Source: Gnetum montanum (taxonomy: Eukaryota; Streptophyta; Gnetopsida; Gnetales; Gnetaceae). Taken from it: DNA of 64,000 bases. The notes beneath the pieces are model-generated. The model saw only the letters and a program-made list of their open reading frames with translations, had not been told where the DNA came from and did not search any database. The stretch is taken from contig MNCI01002923.1 of assembly GCA_015680685.1 (NCBI GenBank), positions 590,872-654,871 of the forward strand, read 5' to 3'. The number at the start of each line of letters is the position of its first letter. Within the stretch, counting starts at the first letter, position 1. Below are positions 22,290 through 34,115 of this stretch, in pieces. The position numbers were made by a program, and so were the translations under genes.

Positions 22290-25180
22290 ACAAAAGGAAG
22301 ATTGAGTTCTTTTTAAATTTTTGAGGTGTACTCAGACTTTAACATGACTACTTGACTCTAAATGCTACATTGTGATTTGAGTGGTTTTTTACAAAATTAT
22401 CATGCATTGCATGATGGACACACACATGAAAACAAAACAAAATAAAATAAAATGGTAAAGCTCAATGTAGCCTCATGTCCCTAGTGGTGGTGGCTCCTCC
22501 ATTGGATTTTTTCATTTATCATTGGGCTTTTGAATTTGGTGTTTGTTGAGTAACACACAACGTTTCTTCTATTTTGATCTAGGATCATGTACTGTCTAGG
22601 AAAATTTTGTAATGTTTTAGTACTTTCCATGGCCATGGCAGGTGTTGAAACATCTTATTTTCTTTTATGTACCAAATTGCAAACTACCTTCTTTCTTCTT
22701 CAAAAACCTTAGTTCTTGATAATCTATCATTCTATGGGCTAGGTTTGTTGCTACATATTTTTGGTCTTGGTAGTTGAATTTTACTATTTTAAGTTAAGAG
22801 TTTGAAATATGCAATTTTTGTTGTGCATCCTTCTTGTTTACAAACTCTTTTTCATACATTGTGTATACTATAGCTATTTGCTATTCTAGCTTATTCCTTG
22901 GTTTACCTATTGTAAGCATGGCCAGATTAGCATACTGAAGCTTTGCTAATCCCACATACTCTATACGGTCTTCAATCTATAGGTTCTTGCTCTTGACTTA
23001 AGCTTGGTGGACATGGGAGAAGCTAGCCAAGATCGACTACCATTGAGGTGTTTGCATGATGATATAGCTAATTTTGACTTTAGCCAACTAGATTTATTTT
23101 TCATTAATTTTTTTGTACATGTCCACCTGGTTAAGCCTCTCATGCTTTTTAGCCTCATTTTTCCATGCACTAATCTTAATGGCTAACTACTGGTGGATTA
23201 CACAAACTTCTTCCATTGATAGGATTATATTTTTTTCAGCCAATTTTCTCATATCTTGGTTGACCCATGTGAATTGTTCTCTAAGCTAATGGATGCTTTC
23301 CTCAAGAACATTCTTATGTTTCTCTATATTTGTTAGGATTATATTTTTTGTAGTAATCTTCTTGTTTTCTTCTTTAAGGTTAGTTAGTGTTTTGACAAGT
23401 GCATATGTCTATGCTTCTGTCATAGATGCATTCCATGTTTCTTTTTTTTTTCCATCTCCACTTGCATGTTCCTAGCTATTAGCTAGGTTACTTATTTAGT
23501 TTTGAATTGATCAAGCTAGTTTGGAACTATGTAATGTGTAGGATCTTTTCTTTTTGCTCTTAGGATTGCTAATTTAGCTTGCAACCCACACACTTCATTC
23601 TTAGCATGTTCAACTCCTTTTTCATTTATTACCAACTTATCCTATGTTGAAATTAGATTTGATTGGACTGTAGTGATATCACTAGGGATATCAAAGAGAT
23701 TTTGCATTACTTGTCCTGTCTATAGCAGTCAATCTAGGATATCTTCATGTTTTGCTAAAGGCATGGACATATTGGCTAACATTTCAACATCTTTGGTTTT
23801 AGTAATATCTATTGGTGACACAATAGAAATATTAAATGATTCTTTTATATAATATGTGATCATCTCTACTTCTCCTATTACGTCTTGATGTTGCATTATC
23901 ATTACTATGGCTCCTTCTCTTGTTCCTATCATGACTTGAAAAGATGCAATGTTCCTAGAGATTTGTTGTGCCTAGTCTTCATCTTTACTTTCCTATAAAG
24001 ATACATGATCACTAGTAGGTTTTGTTGATATTACAAGCCTCATGGAATTATCTCTTACTCTATACATTGTAGATCCTTCTCTGTTTCCCTAACTTATGAT
24101 TTTAGCAATCTATTGCAAACAACTTTAAAGATCAATAGTCTTATTATTTTTATGGAGCACTTCATTTGGATCTATCACTAGTTGGTGTTGACCCACTAGG
24201 TTCTACTTTCTCTTGTCTTGTTGCTGGAATGTTGTTGGCTAGTGTTGATCCTGCTGCTCCCTTAGTTCCTACTAACTTTTCTAGCTAATATTTCTGTGAA
24301 GGCAATGAACTAGACATCTTAGCATAAGATGCATTCTAGGCCTTGCGTAAGACATGATTTTTATAGCCCAAAATCCTAGCTTTCTTGCATAATATTTTGA
24401 TAAGGTAAGGGAATGGAAATGTGAGTTTCCCTACCTTCTTCTCTTCAAACCTTCTTTGAATCTCTAGGGATAAAAGATAAGTCATGTTTGCATTAAATTT
24501 TCCCATGAGAATAACATTTCCTCTTATAGCATTGGTGGAAATTCTATTTACTCTTTTAGTAGGGAAAAGATGGAAAGTCTCGATTTTGAAATACATTTTC
24601 TCTTTAGGAGATAGTTTGCTATATTTTTTTTTTCCATATGCCCTTTGTAGCTATAGCTTCTTTGCTTCTGATATATATGCAATGTTTGCTTTGAAATTTG
24701 GAATGTTAAGTGCCTTGGCAATTTCTTTAACTCAAAAAGACACTGAGACTCCTTCAATTTTTACTGTGGCATCATCCTATTTATTTTTCCAAAATTGGTA
24801 TAGTTCTTCTAGGTACCATTCTCCACTACATGATAGAGTTGGCTGTAGAGGTAAGACTTGTAGTTGTTCTTGGATGTTAGCAAGTGCAAATTCCATGAAT
24901 AGTTGAAAGTTTTGTTCCACAATATCTATGGACATAATTGATTTTTCCTAGATGGCTTTGAGACATTTTGCTAATAGCATGAAGCACTATCCTTGCTCTA
25001 GAGTTGGTGGTGCTTCAGCCTCAGCTTGCATAGAGTGTTTGATTGTGGGTGTTTATTGATGGATACTAAGCCTCCTAATCCATTTATGAGGTTTATTCTC
25101 TAGCTTATTCTCTACCTCTGCCTCTCGATCTTTTGCTTTCTTGTTGCAAGGGTCCTTTTTCTATAGGTCTCTTGGGAGCT
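22290..25180 (-). pseudogene. Element D post-pol ORF (broken)
   Basis: Open pieces on the minus strand lie at 25180-24330, 23930-23730 and 23170-22960. The piece at 24596-24336 holds RISTNAIRGNVILMGKF and KLTFPFPYLIKILCKKA, the latter shared with the post-pol ORF of B. The N-terminal part near 25170 has KKDPCNKKAKDREAEVENK, Lys/Glu-rich. The C-terminus near 22500 ends in Pro-rich NPMEEPPP, like EPQEPPPQP of B. The function of this protein is unknown; an Athila-type post-pol ORF is the closest known counterpart. Confidence 0.6.
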
Positions 25181-25788
25181 ATCTGTAATCACAAAGGATT
25201 TGTTTAGATTACCTAAGGATTTTAAACAAGTCTTTAATGGTTTATGGTCCTCTCTTAGGTCCTTGGTTTTGATCCATTTTATATTCTTATTATTACTTAT
25301 AACTCTTATTATGATTATAGAGTTAGAAAAATTTCAAAAAGAAACCCTTATTAGTTGTACTTTTAATTTTCAAGACTTCTCAAAGTTATTATTTTCTTGT
25401 TTATTGTGTAATTGGATGATTGGATAGGAGAATTAGTTAGGTTTATTAGCTTTTATTTAGTTAATTAATCAAAACATGATTAGTTGTTCTTATTCTTACC
25501 TTTAATAAACTCTTCCAGCATTAGAGAAATTTAACCCAATTTGACATATTTACCCTTAACATACTCTTTCAACGTTAAAAAAATTTGATCCAATTTAACT
25601 TATTTATGTGCAACACTCTTTCCCATAACTAAGTCGGTCACTTCGTGAAAAAAATGTTTAAAAATCATGCAAATCAGAGCTATGGTAAGGGAGTTATGAT
25701 GCTTGGAAGTTTGGCTACTAGAGGATTAGAAAAATAGCATGAATTCCTCTTACTAGAAATGGGAAAAATGAAAAAATTTCTAACTCTC

Positions 25789-25835
25789 ATATATATATAT
25801 ATATATATATACATAGACACACACACACACACACA
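25789..25835. repeat. (AT)n-(CA)n microsatellite
   Basis: About 11 AT units run to 25811, then about nine CA units from 25817 to 25835, inside the element D spacer. Confidence 0.95.
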
Positions 25836-26201
25836 ACATCATAGTTGTGATGTATTAAGACCTAATACAATGTAGCTATGATGTTATGATCAAATTTTTT
25901 TGGATTTTGAGTAATTTTTGGTGGAAAAATTGGGATAAATGGATAATTTGAAGTATATGGAGGTGGTTTGAAGGATGTTTGATCATGGATTATACTCAGA
26001 ATATGAGTATTTCGGTAGTGAAAGTTTGTGAAAGAAGCAATCTTTGGCAAAGACAGCTAATGAGATATATGGGAGATGGTTGTAGGAATTGCCAAAATTA
26101 TGATCAGTTATGTGGATGTAGGAAAGTAAAAATTAGTGATTTAAGTGCTTTGAAGGCACAAGATGATGTGGAATTGACCTTCAAGTATGAAGTACAAGAG
26201 T

Positions 26202-26230
26202 TATACAAGTGGGCCCTCTCTAAAGTAGGC
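26202..26230 (-). other. Conserved non-coding block, copy in element D
   Basis: On the sense strand it reads GCCTACTTTAGAGAGGGCCC, then ACTTGTATA. It is the most diverged of the four copies. GTGGTTATACAAGGGCA lies just upstream, as in E. Confidence 0.55.
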
Positions 26231-27052
26231 TTCATCAAATAGTGCCCTTGTATAACCACACCTACAAATGTCTATAGCCACTATAGGTAATGATTATGAA
26301 ACATACTTGTCTTGCAAAACACACATGTTAGTATTTATTGAATGAGAAAATAACACTATATTATATGAAACCATTGAATTATGATGATATATAATAGTGA
26401 GGTGGAATGGAAGTAGAAAGGATTTTAGAAATTAGGATATGAGGTGTATTACCATAGGCTTAATGGATTCTTTTATGTGATATGTATTTAAAGTAATCAT
26501 TAGCCTTTCCACCCAAGATCCAAACCAAGTCCATACCACTTAGAAATGACATCACATTGCAACATCCCAAAGTAAGAATCACAAGACTACCACTATTGCA
26601 AGAAGTATTAACACTTGGCAATAAAGTTTAAGGAAGAATTTTATTAATAGAATACTTTATTTTTTAAATTTTTGAGTAGCCTCCTTCAAGCATGGGTAAC
26701 ATCTTTCCAGTGACATGGTGAGGTAGCACTTATTTTAGACATACTTTCATTTTTCAATAGTACTCAAGTAAAGAATATAATTGAACATTAGGATAAAACT
26801 TATAGTAGTATCCATAGAGAATCCAAAAATTTCCTTGATGTCACATCCTTTTAATTCCCATAGGCATAATGGTCACAAGTTTATTTTAGATTTATTGAGA
26901 AGAGAATGTCATTATGGCCATGGTAAGAATCTCTTATTATTCGAAATGAGTGGATGAATGATGTGATTTGATTGTATATAGAATTAGTCTTTCAATAATT
27001 TTATAATATAGGGCAATATTCACATTATTGGCACTACATCTTGTTTTATTCC

Positions 27053-27343
27053 TTATCTCTTTATTAGAAAATTCAACCAAAATATATACAAACAAGATGA
27101 TGCAAAATCATAGAAAAAAACAATAAGAACTGAAAAAGATATCAAGGAAGAAAAAATGATTAGGAAATATAAAAATTTTAATATAATGCTAAAAATATTA
27201 GAGAATATGAAAGATTGGCAAAAAAATGTGAAAAGCATAACAAAAAATTGCAAACCAAAAATTAAAAAATAATTAAAAAAAGTCAAAATGTACTTATCAG
27301 TTTTTGATTCAAGATAAGGTATCTCCCCCATGTTTAAACTCAT
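27053..27343 (-). CDS. Hydrophobic ORF / T-rich tract of element D
   Basis: It reads NMGEIPYLESKTDKYI and then a long Phe/Leu/Ile run. It corresponds to 12068-12436 in B and 61355-61570 in H. It may be only a T-rich RNA tract. The start ACATGGGGGAGATACC at 27320-27335 is the internal PPT-like motif. Confidence 0.35.
   Translation of the reverse strand: MSLNMGEIPYLESKTDKYILTFFNYFLIFGLQFFVMLFTFFCQSFIFSNIFSIILKFLYFLIIFSSLISFSVLIVFFYDFASSCLYIFWLNFLIKR
27320..27335 (-). promoter_or_regulatory. Internal PPT-like motif of element D
   Basis: AAACATGGGGGAGATA on the minus strand, at the position equivalent to 12104 in B. Confidence 0.4.
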
Positions 27344-27949
27344 GGGTGTGTATTTGGAAAATGGACCCTAGATCTCTAGGATCATACACTCTAGGCTTCC
27401 ATTATATCATCCTTATTGATTTAGATTTTCATTTATTATTCCATGTGACATTGATGATAATCAAGTTTTGGTCTTTTGGGGATACATATTCTGTTGGACT
27501 AGATGGTATTCTTATTTCAAAAGATCCAACTATGTTTTCTTATTTATTCTTAATATTAGGTTTTAAGTCTTCATGTCTCCTACTTGTTGTTGGCATATGA
27601 TCATGATTTAGGATTTCTTTTTGTAAGTTCTTAATTTGGGTTATTTTCTTGAGGTAGAAGTTAATAAGTGAATTGGATGTTTCCATGCATGTTTTGGGTA
27701 GTTTTATGTTTTCATCTCTTAACCATTAGGTATCATTTGATTTAGTGGTTACTATGTATTTTTGGATACACATTTTTTCTTCACATTTTTTGTGGGTTGG
27801 TGTAAGGATTGTGTAGACATTATAAAGTTTTGGTCCACAACTACATCCTTCTTCATCATAAGTAATGTAAAATTGTGTACATTTGTATGGCTCTATGCAC
27901 ATCTTCCTTGGATATTTTCAAAGATAATTCTCTCATTTATAACTTAGCA
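27344..27949 (-). other. Element D junction where pol is missing
   Basis: This stretch of about 600 bases joins protease-related sequence to the post-pol region. No polymerase or integrase motif is readable in any frame. It is the best place to look for the deletion breakpoint. Confidence 0.6.
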
Positions 27950-28290
27950 TCTACACTACTAAGCCATGCTCTTCACATAATTATAAGAAAGTCCCTATTG
28001 TCATTCTTCACATTGATCATAAGAAAGTTTGCTAGATAAGACCATCCATCGATAGTGGGCACCACATCTTCTATCTATTCCAAATGGATGGTGATTGATT
28101 AATCTACAAGCTCTAGTCTTATGTTTCACTTCTTTAATGGTGGTAGGTTCCATGCCTTGTCCATTTCTTGAAATATAAAGCTAACTCTAGAACTTGAGTC
28201 TAGTAGAGCTTTGCATAGTGAATTTCTAGCAATTTGAAAATAAATTAGAGGGCTTCCAAGATCTATTCTTTTCTTAAGAATATTTTCTAC
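27950..28290 (-). pseudogene. Element D aspartic protease
   Basis: SLCKALLDSSSRVSFIFQEM at about 28155-28215 is the active-site segment, with Ser in place of the catalytic-loop Gly (D-S-S). DKAWNLPPLKK, RLELVD and GWSYLANFLMINVKN follow, collinear with G and B. One or two stops are present. The DSS triplet is shared with element G. Confidence 0.7.
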
Positions 28291-28299
28291 TTTGATTCA

Positions 28300-30884
28300 A
28301 TTCAATACCATATTAGTTAGCATGACAATTGTGAATTTCTAATTTGGTTGTTATGGAAGCATGATGTTTGTCATAGAAGAAACATGAATGGATGAAGTTC
28401 CTACTCTACTAGCCTTTTCTGGACTTGTTATAAAGAAAGAATGTTTCCTAGATTTTCATTTACTATCACTATTATGATATTCTCTATATATAATTATTGC
28501 CCTAATAACACTTTTTTGCTATGGTTGTGATGGTAGTTATCCTTGCATTACTAGTGGTAGCATTGGTAGTAGAGAGTTAGAAGTTGCATTGATGAACTAG
28601 ATGTGGGTTTATGTGCATAAGAATTAGGATCCATTCATGGAGTAGTGGGTATATGATATTTTAGTGGATAGTAGTGAGAGGAGGTATGGATTGAAGAATT
28701 TTCTAGAGAGATGAGATGTTGAATGTAATATTCATAAGGATCTAGTTGCCTATATAGATATTGTTACCTTGCGGTGACATTCCCCACGCTTGTGGTTGTT
28801 GCCATTACTATTGGTATTATTCCTAGGGTTGAGGATAGTTTCACTTGGATAATATAATGGTTGGTAAGGCTGTTAGGGATTACCTTGTGGATAAGATAAC
28901 CTTATAGGCATCTATTTTGTGACAAATCTTAGATTCAGTACATATGCCTCAAACTCTTGTAAGTGGGCCATAGTAGGACAACATTCCTTAGCATGTTCAT
29001 ACTAGCATACTTCACATCCTTCCTCATCTTTTGACCTAGATTTAGTTACTTCTTCCACTATAGAAACCTTTCCTTTATTTATGTATTATTCTAGCTCATT
29101 GTCTCTTCTTTTCTTCTTATCTTTGCCTTGGTGTAGGGCTTGTTTAGTCTTCTCTTCTACTATATTCAATGTTGTTGAAAATTTTTCATCCATAGAATCC
29201 CACATGTTTTATACCTTAGTCATAATGTCATTGATTGATTTTTGGATGGGTAGTGTTTTTTATAGATTGTATTCTCCAAAGTTTTCTCTTCTGGTTTTTT
29301 TCATATTCTCACATCCTTTTTCCTTATTGCTAGATCTTGATCGTACTATTTAGCCGATTCTCTTTTCTTTAATTCTTCTTTCTTCTTGGCCACTTGGTCT
29401 ATTAGTATTTGAATTTGATGGACTATCATTTTAGATAACATGACTTAGGCATATACCACAAGAGTTTCTCTAGTCTTGTTCTTTAGCCCATTGATGATAT
29501 GCCTAAGTTGTTCCCGTTGATAAAATCCATGATCTAGGCATCTATGTAGTAATGGATAATATCTACCCATTACGGTATCAAGGGATTCATATATTCCTTA
29601 TTTCCATCATTGAATTTGTTTTTTTTTTAAAATCAAACACTCTAGAATAGGTTTGATATTTATCATTAAAAAGCTCCAACGTGGTACTCCATCTTTAGAT
29701 TTTTTCTAGTTCTATGGATTGATACTAGTTCTATGCCTCCTTGATGAGTGTTATGGGAAATATCTTTAAATTCTACCAATCATTCTCAATGTTTTGGAGG
29801 GAACAAGAATCATGAAATGCTTGGATGTAGTGTTGTGGATCTACATTGTATCCACCTTCGAACTTTGGAGTGTTGTTCATATCTAGTTTCTTGATGTGAC
29901 TATTCCTTACATGTTTGGTAGGGATATACGCTACTACTCTTATATTAATCATATTACGAGTGGTTATAAAGGGGTTCTTCATAATCACTGGGTTCATAGA
30001 ATCTATTGTAGTTATGACCCCTTCACTGCTCATAATGCTCTCTTTCTTTGTGTCTAATCCTATCTCTTATTCTTTTGTAATTATCCTCTTCTTTATTGGG
30101 ATGTTTTCTTCGATGCTCATGTCTCTCAGGATCCCTTTGTCTTTTCCTATCATGATCCATCATTCTTCTTTCTTTCTATTAATAGTTTTTAGATGAGTGT
30201 GAAGAAGAGGAGGAAGAAGTTGGAGAATGGTGCCAGTTAGTTCTCCTTCTATGACTTCTTGATTCATCCCTTTTTAACTCAATGGAGGTTCAAGGCCTTG
30301 GATTCCTCCTATGTCTGGAGTCTTCCTTATCTCCTTTGGATGTTTTCATAAGAGATGAATGTGATTGTATCTTGATGGGATATTTGATATGGATAATTGG
30401 CGTTCGAGATTCAGATCCATGGGATTGATAAAATTTCTTTATATGGGATATTGCATCAACTCTTTTCTTTAGGACAATTGTCTGTGGCACTTTCTTTCCT
30501 TTAATAAGCTTATGCCTAGTTTTCATAGTAGCATCCCTTCTTATTTTAGGCTCTATTGGTTGGTATGGTTGGGTCATGTGCTTTGTATTATGATATCCTT
30601 CCTGTACATGACTAAGGTTTGACTGTATGAGGAATGCTTGTAACATTGTTGGTGTAGAATGTTCTAGAGGAAAAATAATGTTTTCATGTAAATCTTTTCA
30701 CCTTATCTATTTATCCTAGTGAAAGCTAAATATAAAATTAAGGTGATATGTAATATGGATTAGTATGAGCATAAGATATTCTAGTTTGCATAGATGCACT
30801 CTAATCTTCTTCATCATATTCTTTGTCATGGTTCTTAGGAATTTCATTGGTAGGTGGTGATTTTTCCTTATGTGTAGAAGCCAT
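28300..30884 (-). pseudogene. Element D gag (broken)
   Basis: The start ATG is probably at 30884 (MASTHKEKSPPTNEIPKNHD). A basic N-terminal region is open at 30646-30290. The core is open at 30033-29773, with PTKHVRNSHIKKLDMNN and KFEGGYNVDPQHYIQAFHD. ELFNDKYQTYSRVF follows near 29660. The zinc knuckle lies at 28978-29016 and the tail is Pro/Ser/Tyr-rich. Frameshifts and stops interrupt the reading. The leader from the PBS to this ATG is about 130 bases. Confidence 0.75.
28978..29016 (-). other. Zinc knuckle of element D gag
   Basis: It reads C-x2-C-x3-H-x4-C (CEVC, one stop, YEHAKECC), followed by PTMAHLQEF. The stop falls between the second Cys and the His. Confidence 0.65.
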
Positions 30885-31010
30885 GTTGTGTTTTTGATTC
30901 TTTTAAGTATGCGTGTATGTTAAAAAACTAATTCAAGTGTGAAAGATAAAATTTGTAATTCTTAGTACAATGAACTCTATAAAATCAACTAATAAGAAAA
31001 CATTGACACA

Positions 31011-31028
31011 TTCCCAGTAATGATGCTA
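31011..31028 (-). promoter_or_regulatory. Element D primer-binding site (tRNA-Asp type, decayed)
   Basis: The minus strand reads TAGCATCATTACTGGGAA, one base from the LTR. All seven differences from TGGCGCCGTTGCCGGGGA are C-to-T or G-to-A transitions. Confidence 0.75.
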
Positions 31029-31029
31029 G

Positions 31030-31954
31030 TGATGAGAGGCTGGGTATTCCAACACTCCACCATACAAGTCACAAGTGCACACACATCACTAGATCGTAAT
31101 CTTTGGATGGACAATGTAAATTTTCTAGTGGTTGATAGTTGGTTTGCAATCAATGTCTTCTCACTTTGAGTTAGTGAAGTGCAAGTTCTATGGTTTAACT
31201 TTTAGTGAGGCATATGATATTATGATGTTGTGGGATCCAATTAATCCTAACTTCTTCCATAATGAAAATGAGAATAAAATCTAAATCTAGGTGATAACTG
31301 AAATATAAATATATTTTAGCTTATGGCAGTACGCATCTATTTTTGGCTTGCCATACATGCTTTGGGCTCATGTAACTATTACTGGGATTACCAAGTGAAT
31401 TTACTACTGAGAAAATTAAGTGAAGTCACTACTGGGTTACCAAATGATTACACTTAATGCTTGAAACTAGTCGTACTTATTTCACCTTACTAATGAATAT
31501 GGAAAAGGTAAAGTACTTAGGAAATGTAAAGAACTAAATTGAAGTAAACATATTAAGAAAATAAAAATTAAACTAAATAAGGAAAATGGCTACATAGAAA
31601 TAAAAAAACTTAGTGTAATGTTGCAATGGTAAGAAAAAATCTTGATCTTTATTTCTAGCTATGAATTATGTCTAAGTATGATCCACTTAAACAAAGATTC
31701 TGTATAACTATTCAACACCACACTATGGGCATTTACTTCTAACTCTAACTCTAAGTTACAAAAAAAACAAAAAACTACAAGAATTTGGCTAAGTGTTGAA
31801 TGAAAGTTATTCATTTAAAATGACCAAGGGTTGGTATTTATAATGTTGACCATGACCCTCTACATCACATCAACAATGATGTATGCAAGGTTGCCATGTT
31901 TTAGATATGATATCATAGATACAATATTGTGGCTTATGAAAAAAAGTTTTATTA
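31030..31954 (-). repeat. Element D 5' LTR (925 bp)
   Basis: It begins TGATGAGAGG and ends GTTTTATTA on the plus strand. It pairs with 21445-22250 and contains extra segments near 31070-31090 and 31600-31690 that the partner lacks. It has TATA sequence (TATTTATA, 31835-31842) and the palindrome ATGATATCAT at 31907-31916. Confidence 0.85.
31835..31842 (-). promoter_or_regulatory. TATA box of element D 5' LTR
   Basis: TATAAATA on the minus strand, about 110 bases from the U3 end, as in E and H. Confidence 0.5.
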
Positions 31955-31959
31955 GAGAG
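31955..31959. repeat. Target-site duplication of element D (right)
   Basis: GAGAG, identical to 21440-21444. Confidence 0.85.
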
Positions 31960-32343
31960 TATGATAAGGTTGTGGGTTTAGCTAATTAGCATTATTATAA
32001 TAAATTTTATGATGATATATGATGACTTAGTATATGTGATTTATGATGTTCCATTTATGATTAGATGACAAGATTATACACATTAATCTTATGTGGTGTA
32101 TTAGACAGGTCTTTTGACTAGCAGGGATGAAGTATTGGGTATAAGAGTAGTAGCCTGATATGTGTTTATAATTTATGTATGGCATTTAACATTTATGCAT
32201 ATGAGATATGTGGCTTTGCTTGATGATGCTAGGTTTTGTATTCTACATGTGGATGTGTGATATGTTTGATGTGGATTTCCAAGGTTTAATTGGATTTTGG
32301 ATGTGGAGCTCCTATGTGTGAATTATGTAAACTTATTTTCTAT
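31960..32343 (+). other. Continuation of element C between D and E
   Basis: These 384 bases lie between two insertions, so they belong to the older layer. They probably follow the chromovirus integrase end, as 3' untranslated sequence or LTR. The sequence is TG/AT-rich with no ORF. Confidence 0.5.
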
Positions 32344-32348
32344 GTGGG
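32344..32348. repeat. Target-site duplication of element E (left)
   Basis: GTGGG, repeated at 38138-38142. Confidence 0.85.
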
Positions 32349-33226
32349 TGATGAGTGGGGAGGTACCCCTACACTCATTCATATGAATACGAGCATTCAT
32401 GCATGATCTGGTTGAACTCCATGGATAGGCTAGTTGTGGTATCTAGATCATTACATGTTGATTGTAGTTCGTTGTCTTCCCACATGGACTAGTATTTGCT
32501 TTGTCAAATATGGTTTAGTCCAGAGTGAGGCGTATGATATGATCCTAAACTAATGCTACTCCTAGAGACAATGGAAAATAATCTTGATTAAACTAATGAG
32601 TAATAGGAAATGAAGTCTAAACTAACCTAAGTGTGATGAGCATCTGTTCCTTAATCATCCGTACACATCTTGGACCTCGTGCACAACTACTACTGGGATT
32701 ACCAAGCGTAGATCCTAGGTACACTACTGGGTTACTAAGTAGTCACACTTAAATGCTCGTGATTAAGTTGTACTCATTCCACAGTTAACAACAAGAATAG
32801 TAAATGATGGTAAAGAAATATTAACTAAGAAAGCAATAAATAAAAATAATAATTAATGATAATAATTAAATAATTAAAACTAAGTGAATGCTGCAATGAT
32901 GAAGTAATCTCAATCTTTATTGTCGATCATGTGCATGTCCAAGTACATGACACTTGAATAAAGGTTTCATACAATTACAAGCATCACACTACGAGCATGC
33001 ATTTGGGAAAATAATCTAACTCCTACGGAAACAAACTACAAGAGTCTAGCTACAATTAACTTAAAAGATGCCTAGGTGTGGCGGAGTGCCACTTATTTAT
33101 AGGCTAGAATAGACATTGCATAAATAGGGCTACGTATACATAGTGGGGTTAGTATATGGGGCCTAGTATATAGGGCCATGTATACGGGGCCTAGTATATG
33201 CAGTCCCCGAAAACCATGATTCATCA
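32349..33226 (-). repeat. Element E 3' LTR (878 bp)
   Basis: It starts TGATGAGTGG and ends GATTCATCA on the plus strand. The TATA box is at 33092-33102 (minus CTATAAATAAG). The U3 array at 33125-33207 repeats phrases such as TAGTATATGGGGCC and ATAGGGCC. Confidence 0.92.
33125..33207 (-). repeat. U3 mini-array of element E, 3' LTR copy
   Basis: It holds about four imperfect copies of a 15-20-base phrase with GTATATGGGGCCTA or ATAGGGCC. The other LTR of the same element has more copies. Confidence 0.65.
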
Positions 33227-33240
33227 TATCCCCACGACTG
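33227..33240 (-). promoter_or_regulatory. Element E polypurine tract
   Basis: CAGTCGTGGGGATA on the minus strand, directly before the LTR. Confidence 0.8.
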
Positions 33241-33399
33241 AATAACAACTCGTCCTCGAGTCAAAGAAAGTGAGGAACAAGATCAATTGATTACACAGTG
33301 GATAGGTATGGGATTATTAACTGACTAGGAATTTATTCATGCTGCAATGGAGAATTAAACATAATTTGGACATAGACACAGAAGAAAAAACTTTTGGAA

Positions 33400-33837
33400 C
33401 TCATGGGGTTTTTAGTAGTGGTGGCTCCTCCATGGGTGTCTTTCCTTTGTTCTACGTGCTAGGCTTCTGAGATTGATATCATTGAAGAAGCATCTGATGT
33501 TGCTCCTCATCTATTTGAGGATTATGAGTTGTTCATGCTGATGTTCCAATGTTTAATGAGGTCGGCATTTTTCATGGGCATAGTAGCTACGAGAACACTT
33601 GATTGGCCTTGACATGCATGTTGCTAATAGCCATCATTCCTCTTCATAGGCTTGGGCCTTGACCTCTCCTCCTTTTTCTTGGATAGATTATGTAATAATA
33701 GAAGTTCCATGATGGATATTGAATGATTGTGCCTTCTTCTCTGCATGTTTTACATGAGGTCCTTGGCCTCTGTCTTTCCCAGGTCGTTTGGTTGCACCTT
33801 GAGAAGGTCCTCCTTGTTGTCTTCTTTTAAGGACCAT
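33400..33837 (-). pseudogene. Element E post-pol ORF remnant
   Basis: From the ATG at 33837 it reads MVLKRRQQGGPSQGATKR, then further Lys/Arg/Gln-rich sequence. Near 33420-33450 it reads PWRSHHY*KPHEF, with the nucleotide phrase GGTGGCTCCTCCAT shared with the end of the D post-pol ORF. Only the two ends of the long ORF seem to remain, so the middle has been deleted. Function unknown. Confidence 0.45.
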
Positions 33838-34115
33838 CTATAAGCACACAAAGATAAATTGTTAGTAAGGTTAATGAAAAAATTTCAATGATTTCATACC
33901 TTACTCATTGCCTTTAATAAATGTTGAATTATTTACTTAGTGTGATTTTAGAGTTAGAAATTTTTCAAGGAAGTTGCCCTAAAAGTTTAATGTCAGACCT
34001 GGTTTTGAGGAACGTTTGATAAAATGATGACAAAAAAAAGAATAAATTTGGCAATGAAGTACTCAAAGGGTATAAGATAATGTGGTGGTATGCAACAAGT
34101 ACAAATTTCAAAATT

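Larger units (their letters stand above)
25181..27050 (-). other. Element D post-pol spacer
   Basis: No gene is supported. It contains an (AT)n/(CA)n microsatellite and the conserved block at 26202-26230. The rest is AT-rich. Confidence 0.5.
21445..31954 (-). mobile_element. Element D: non-autonomous 10.5-kb LTR retrotransposon lacking RT/RNH/INT
   Basis: It is bounded by LTRs (21445-22250 and 31030-31954) and TSD GAGAG, and inserted in element C. On the minus strand it carries a PBS next to the 5' LTR, gag, a protease, the hydrophobic T-rich stretch, the conserved spacer block, a long post-pol ORF and a PPT. Between the protease (about 27950) and the MGE motif (27330) only about 600 bases remain, where B, G and H have 3-4 kb of pol. 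No RT, RNase H or integrase motif was found. It would have needed pol from a relative such as B, G or H. Confidence 0.85.

Noticed and set aside
24484-24906. 140-codon plus-strand frame
   Set aside because: Antisense to the element D post-pol ORF, which is supported by similarity to B.
25789-25835. CRISPR-like or regulatory array
   Set aside because: A plain AT/CA microsatellite without spacers.
30290-30646. Independent gene on the minus strand
   Set aside because: It lies in the basic N-terminal region of element D gag, between the start ATG and the gag core.
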